Shown here: piece by piece, positions 60,515-64,000 of the stretch
Layout of the letters: each line of letters starts with the position of its first letter
Numbering within the stretch: position 1 is the stretch's first letter
Source: Candidatus Roseilinea sp.
Lineage (GTDB): Bacteria; Chloroflexota; Anaerolineae; J036; Brachytrichaceae
Assembly: GCA_025998955.1 (NCBI GenBank)
Contig: AP024676.1
Span: forward strand, 4,092,001 to 4,156,000
Direction of reading: 5' to 3'
Length of the DNA: 64,000 nucleotides
Program-made: the position numbers and the translations under genes
The notes under the pieces: generated by a model
The model's database searches: none
What the model was told of the DNA's origin: nothing
The model's input: the letters and a program-made list of their open reading frames with translations, nothing else

Positions 60515-61714
60515 ATGTCGAAGATCCTGTTGATCGCCTGGCACGAGTTCAAGCGCCATGTCCTCCGGCGGCGCTTCATCGGCATACTGTTGATGCCGTT
60601 GATCATCCTCGCAATTGCGACGGTGATCGGCTTCATCAGTGTCTCGGCAGCGTCGCGTTTCGAGCGCGGCGCAATTGGCTATGTTGATCCAGATGGCACG
60701 TTGCCACAGGCGACCAATCCACCGGACGCCGCGTTCACCTTCACGCGCTTCGACGACGAAGCGAGCGCCCGCGCTGCGCTGGAGCGCGGAGAGATCACCG
60801 CCTATCTGGTGCTCGCGCCGGACTTCCTTCGCAGTGGCAACGTGCGCCTTATCTACTGGGAAGATGAACCGAGCAGCGATGAACTGGGCCAAGCATTCGA
60901 ACGCTATCGCAACACGCACCTGCTGGCCGGCCAGCCTCCACTGATTGCACAGCGCGTGCGGGAGGGATCAAACTTCTCCTTTAAGACGCTGGATCACGCG
61001 GGTACGATACGCGACGACGACATTCCCGCCTTCGTGCTGCCGCTGGCCTTCACCATGCTCTTCATCACAGCCGCCTTCGGCAGCTCGCAGTATTTCATGC
61101 AGGCGGTGCTGGACGAGAAGGAGAACCGCACGATGGAGGTGGTGATCACGTCGGTGACGCCCACGCAATTGATGGCCGGCAAGGTGTTCGGCTTGAGCGC
61201 GGTGGGCTTGCTGCAGATGGCGATCTGGTCCGTCGCGGCGTTCGTCGCGTTATCGGTGCTGCAACCGCGCCTGCCCATTCTGGAGAACGTCTCGCTCGAA
61301 CCCGGCTTCATCGCACTGGCCCTGGTGCTGTTCACGCTGTACTACGTGATGCTCGGCGCCTTCCTGGCTGCCGTCGGCTCGATGGTCGTGGACGCCAAGC
61401 AGGGGCAGAACTACGCTTCGCCCATCATGCTGATCGCTATGATCCCGCTCTTCTTCCTTGTGGTGATCTTGTTCGACCCGAACGGGGCCTTTGCGGTGAT
61501 CTTGAGCCTGATCCCGTTCACATCGCCGCTCACGCTGTTGATGCGCTACGGCATGGTGAGCGTGCCGGCATGGCAAATTGCCCTTGCGCTGGCCCTGCTT
61601 GCGGCCGGCGCTGCCGGCGCGATCTGGCTGGCCGGGCGTATCTTCCGCATCGGCATGCTGCGCTTCGACAAGGGCGTGAAGTGGAGCGAGCTGGCAGCGA
61701 GCATTCGGTTCTGA
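60515..61714 (+). CDS. ABC-2 permease (NatB-like) 1
   Basis: 399 residues. One N-terminal helix, a large extracytoplasmic loop (about 45-185), then five to six helices (FVLPLAFTMLFITAAFG, IALALVLFTLYYVMLGAF). The NatB hallmark EKENRTMEVVITSVTPTQLMAGK is present. It pairs with a second permease of the same build behind it. Start ATG 60515; the preceding codons are part of a heptamer array. Confidence 0.9.
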   Translation: MSKILLIAWHEFKRHVLRRRFIGILLMPLIILAIATVIGFISVSAASRFERGAIGYVDPDGTLPQATNPPDAAFTFTRFDDEASARAALERGEITAYLVLAPDFLRSGNVRLIYWEDEPSSDELGQAFERYRNTHLLAGQPPLIAQRVREGSNFSFKTLDHAGTIRDDDIPAFVLPLAFTMLFITAAFGSSQYFMQAVLDEKENRTMEVVITSVTPTQLMAGKVFGLSAVGLLQMAIWSVAAFVALSVLQPRLPILENVSLEPGFIALALVLFTLYYVMLGAFLAAVGSMVVDAKQGQNYASPIMLIAMIPLFFLVVILFDPNGAFAVILSLIPFTSPLTLLMRYGMVSVPAWQIALALALLAAGAAGAIWLAGRIFRIGMLRFDKGVKWSELAASIRF

Positions 61715-61716
61715 CC

Positions 61717-61780
61717 ATTTCCGACTCCCGGCTCCCACTTCGCCCGCAGGGGTGAATCGGGAGTGGGGAGTAGGGGTGAA
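61717..61780. repeat. Inverted heptamer array between the two permease genes
   Basis: GACTCCC, GGCTCCC, ACTTCGCCC, then AATCGGGAGTGGGGAGTAGGGG as inverted units. The arms can pair. It lies between two genes that probably share one mRNA. Confidence 0.7.
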
Positions 61781-61783
61781 CAC

Positions 61784-62989
61784 ATGTCCAAAACCTGGAT
61801 CGTCCTGAAGCACGAATTCCGGACCATCGTCTCCAAGCCGAGCTTTTGGTTCGGCATCATCGGCCTGCCGATCATCCTGGGTGCAGTGTTCATCGTCATC
61901 GGCCTGATCAGCGGCATTGCGACAGTGGCGGTGGTCGCGCAGCGCACGAGCCAGTCGAACCTGCCGCACGGGTTCGTGGACTACGCCGGCGTCATCCACC
62001 AGCCAGACGACGGCTTCGAGCGATTCGCCGGCGAGCCGGAAGCCGAACACGCGCTCCGGTCCGGAGCGATCGAGGCGTTCTACGTCATCCCCGCCGACTA
62101 CGTGCAGACCGGCCAGGTGCACATGGTGATGAAGGAGCTGGACGATAGCCCGCTCGGTCCACGCCAGAGGATAGGCGCTTTTCAGCGCATGGTGAACCGC
62201 AACCTGCTGGACGACGAGGCGTTGTGGGCGCAACTCGACCGGCAGGTGAACATTACGCAGAGCGAATCGGTCGCCACGGTGCGGACACGAACCGGGCCGT
62301 CGTTCGGCGGGTTCTCGCCGCTGGTATATGGCGTAGCCGTGCTCTTCTTCATCATCCTGATGACGGCGTCGGCGTATCTGATGCAATCGGTGACGACGGA
62401 GAAGGAGAACCGCGTGATCGAGATCCTCATGTCGTCGGTCTCGCCCGCCGATTTGCTGGCCGGCAAGATCCTCGGGCTGAGCTTGGTCGGCCTGATCCAA
62501 CTGGTGCTGTGGTTCGGTTCGGCCATCCTGGCGCTCACGCGCCTCCCCGTCCTCAGCGCAGTGATCGGGCCCATCTCGCCCGCGGCGGTGCTGCTGACGG
62601 TTCTGTTCTTCGTGTTGGGCTACTTCGTGTATGCCAGCCTGCTGGCCGGCCTGGGTGCGTTGATGCCCGGCTCGCGCGAGGCGGCGCAGTACACATTCCT
62701 GGTGTTGCTCCCGCTCTTCGTGCCGATCTACCTGAATACCGCCATCGCCGCCGAACCGAACGGGCCGCTGGCCGTCGCGCTCAGCCTGATTCCCTTCACC
62801 TCGCCGCTCGTCATGCCGATGCGCCTGTTCGGCGCGAGCGTGCCGCCGCTGGAGGTGGCGATCAGCCTGGTGCTGCTGGCCGGCCTGGTCTATCTGGCGA
62901 TCAACGCCAGCGCGCGCGCCTTCCGCGCTCAGGCGCTGTTATCCGGCAGCAAGCCGACCCTGAAGCAGGTGATCGCTGCCTTTCGTTGA
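61784..62989 (+). CDS. ABC-2 permease (NatB-like) 2
   Basis: 401 residues, same plan as its neighbour: TIVSKPSFWFGIIGLPIIL start, extracytoplasmic loop, EKENRVIEILMSSVSPADLLAGK and multiple helices at the end (PAAVLLTVLFFVLGYFVY). The two permeases are probably a heterodimer served by the ATPase at 59555. Start ATG 61784. A GT4 gene follows 24 nt later on the same strand. Confidence 0.9.
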   Translation: MSKTWIVLKHEFRTIVSKPSFWFGIIGLPIILGAVFIVIGLISGIATVAVVAQRTSQSNLPHGFVDYAGVIHQPDDGFERFAGEPEAEHALRSGAIEAFYVIPADYVQTGQVHMVMKELDDSPLGPRQRIGAFQRMVNRNLLDDEALWAQLDRQVNITQSESVATVRTRTGPSFGGFSPLVYGVAVLFFIILMTASAYLMQSVTTEKENRVIEILMSSVSPADLLAGKILGLSLVGLIQLVLWFGSAILALTRLPVLSAVIGPISPAAVLLTVLFFVLGYFVYASLLAGLGALMPGSREAAQYTFLVLLPLFVPIYLNTAIAAEPNGPLAVALSLIPFTSPLVMPMRLFGASVPPLEVAISLVLLAGLVYLAINASARAFRAQALLSGSKPTLKQVIAAFR

Positions 62990-63013
62990 AGCACGCAGGC
63001 CGGCGTTGTTGAG

Positions 63014-64000
63014 ATGAACATCGTCCTCGGCGCGTATCTGCTCAGCGGTGCGCCCGGCTACCGACAGGCCGGCGTGCATCGGTATGCACAATATCTACTG
63101 CGAGAAATTCCCAAGGCCGCCGCGCATCACCCAGAGGCCCATTTCACCGCGCTCATCAGCCCGACCGCCGCGCCCAAGGACCTTTCAATTTCCAATTTTC
63201 AACTTTCGATTCTCACCGCCTCGCGCACGACCGAGCAGCCCTTCAGCCGCATCATCGTCGAGCAGGTCAAGACGCCGCGCGTGCTTCGCCGGCTCGAAGC
63301 CGACCTGTATCATGGCCTCGGCTTCGTCGCGCCGCTGCGCGCGCCGTGCCCCACCGTCGTCACCGTCTTCGACCTAAGCTTCGCCACGCAGCCGGGCACG
63401 CACAAGCCGATGAACCGCATCTACCTGTCGTTGTTCACAAGGTGGTCGTGTCGGCGCGCTGCCCGCGTGATTGCCATCAGCGAGTGGACCAAGCGCGACG
63501 TGGCGCAGCACTTTGGCGTTGCGCCGGACAAGATTGATGCCATCCCGCTCGGCGTGGACCACGACCTCTTCAAGCCGCAGCCGCCGGAAGCAGTCGCCGC
63601 GTTTAGGACACAGCAAGGCATCGGCGACCATGCCGTCCTCTACCTCGGCAGCCTCGAGCCGCGCAAGAACCTTCTTCGCCTGATCGAAGCCTTCTCCCAA
63701 CTCAAAACGAAAGACTCAGAGCTCAAAACTCAGCTCATTATCGGCGGTAGCCCGGCCTGGAAATACGACGAGGTGTTCGTGCGCATTCGGCAACTCGGCC
63801 TCGAGGATCACGTCCGGCTGATCGGTCGTGTGAGCGACGAGGACTTGCCGAAGTGGTATAGCGCATGTGCAGTGATGGCCTACCCATCGCTGTATGAGGG
63901 CTTCGGCCTTCCGCCGCTGGAGGCGATGGCGTGCGGCGCGCCGGTTGTCACCTCGAACGTCACCTCGCTGCCGGAGGTCGTCGGCGATGCCGGCATCACC
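63014..64000 (+). CDS. GT4 glycosyltransferase, incomplete at the right edge
   Basis: At least 329 residues; the gene continues beyond the window. [17 protein letters not shown] is the acceptor-side start, [14 protein letters not shown]-like and [13 protein letters not shown] follow, and the donor site has [18 protein letters not shown] and [19 protein letters not shown] (EX7E). It likely adds a sugar to a cell-surface glycan or lipid. Two stretches, residues about 57-68 ([11 protein letters not shown]) and 229-242 ([13 protein letters not shown]), come from degenerate heptamer arrays at 63182-63217 and 63698-63738. Confidence 0.85.
   Translation, partial: MNIVLGAYLLSGAPGYRQAGVHRYAQYLLREIPKAAAHHPEAHFTALISPTAAPKDLSISNFQLSILTASRTTEQPFSRIIVEQVKTPRVLRRLEADLYHGLGFVAPLRAPCPTVVTVFDLSFATQPGTHKPMNRIYLSLFTRWSCRRAARVIAISEWTKRDVAQHFGVAPDKIDAIPLGVDHDLFKPQPPEAVAAFRTQQGIGDHAVLYLGSLEPRKNLLRLIEAFSQLKTKDSELKTQLIIGGSPAWKYDEVFVRIRQLGLEDHVRLIGRVSDEDLPKWYSACAVMAYPSLYEGFGLPPLEAMACGAPVVTSNVTSLPEVVGDAGIT
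63182..63217. repeat. AT-rich heptamer array inside the last GT4 gene
   Basis: TTTCAAT, TTCCAAT, TTTCAAC, TTTCGAT, TCTC. It is the same family as the array in prmC (14213-14244). Confidence 0.7.
63698..63738. repeat. Second heptamer array inside the last GT4 gene
   Basis: ACTCAAA, ACGAAAG, ACTCAGA, GCTCAAA, ACTCAGC, TCATT. It encodes a Lys/Gln/Ser-rich loop in the donor-binding domain. Confidence 0.7.

Overview
The window is 64 kb of high-GC bacterial chromosome, densely packed with housekeeping and metabolic genes on both strands. It has no rRNA, no tRNA that I can see, no CRISPR array, and no transposase, integrase or phage gene. Several features together suggest a Chloroflexota (Anaerolineae-type) genome: a T-box in front of serS, a single-target exosortase pair of the XrtO kind, a glucosylglycerate pathway with a two-domain stress-protein fusion, an ABC-2 exporter with twin permeases, and degenerate 7-bp repeat arrays. 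This taxonomic call is an inference from gene content.

Layout. 1-8.5 kb: the end of a peptidase gene, then a cluster for glucosylglycerate-type compatible solutes (GH13_18 phosphorylase, two GT4 glycosyltransferases, a USP-GpgS fusion, a histidine phosphatase) and a Gfo/Idh/MocA oxidoreductase. 8.5-20.8 kb: lipoprotein class B PBP, rsgA, purE, a HAD phosphatase, prfA-prmC, a ROK kinase, a helicase-associated protein, mdh and an MGDG-synthase-like glycosyltransferase. 20.7-27 kb: a methyltransferase, then an exosortase with its probable single target, a VIT/vWA membrane protein carrying a PEP-CTERM tail, and a YhfC-type membrane protease. 27-35.9 kb: a SpoU methyltransferase, an MBL hydrolase, a UxuA-like mannonate dehydratase, a GH78 rhamnosidase, selA, an MNT/HEPN pair and nfi. 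35.9-43.7 kb: T-box-serS, a hydrolase, a membrane LuxR-Kelch regulator, rdgB-tilS, BCCP, holB and DUF4126. 43.8-49 kb: hisD divergent from a sulfur operon (PocR-type regulator, SQR-like flavoprotein, DUF1641, DsrC/TusE-like, DsrE2-like) that ends in a strong terminator. 49-56.7 kb: ManD, ccmE, fucU, GMC oxidoreductase, aldehyde dehydrogenase and a two-component system. 56.9-64 kb: an unknown membrane protein, purB, an ABC exporter and a partial GT4 gene.

The most unusual theme is repeats. More than 20 degenerate heptanucleotide arrays lie between genes, inside the serS T-box leader, and in frame inside at least seven conserved genes (GT4, prmC, helicase-associated protein, selA, hisD, purB, GT4). 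Many are built as forward heptamers, a short centre, then reverse-complement heptamers, so they can fold into long hairpins. prmC also carries a perfect 40-bp palindrome in frame. A 94-bp repeat occurs twice in opposite orientation, and three 33-34 nt hairpins of one design follow stop codons. Several genes have a good -10 box 7-10 nt before the start codon, which suggests leaderless mRNAs.

Coordinates and motifs were read by eye. Family names rest on motif recognition, without database searches.
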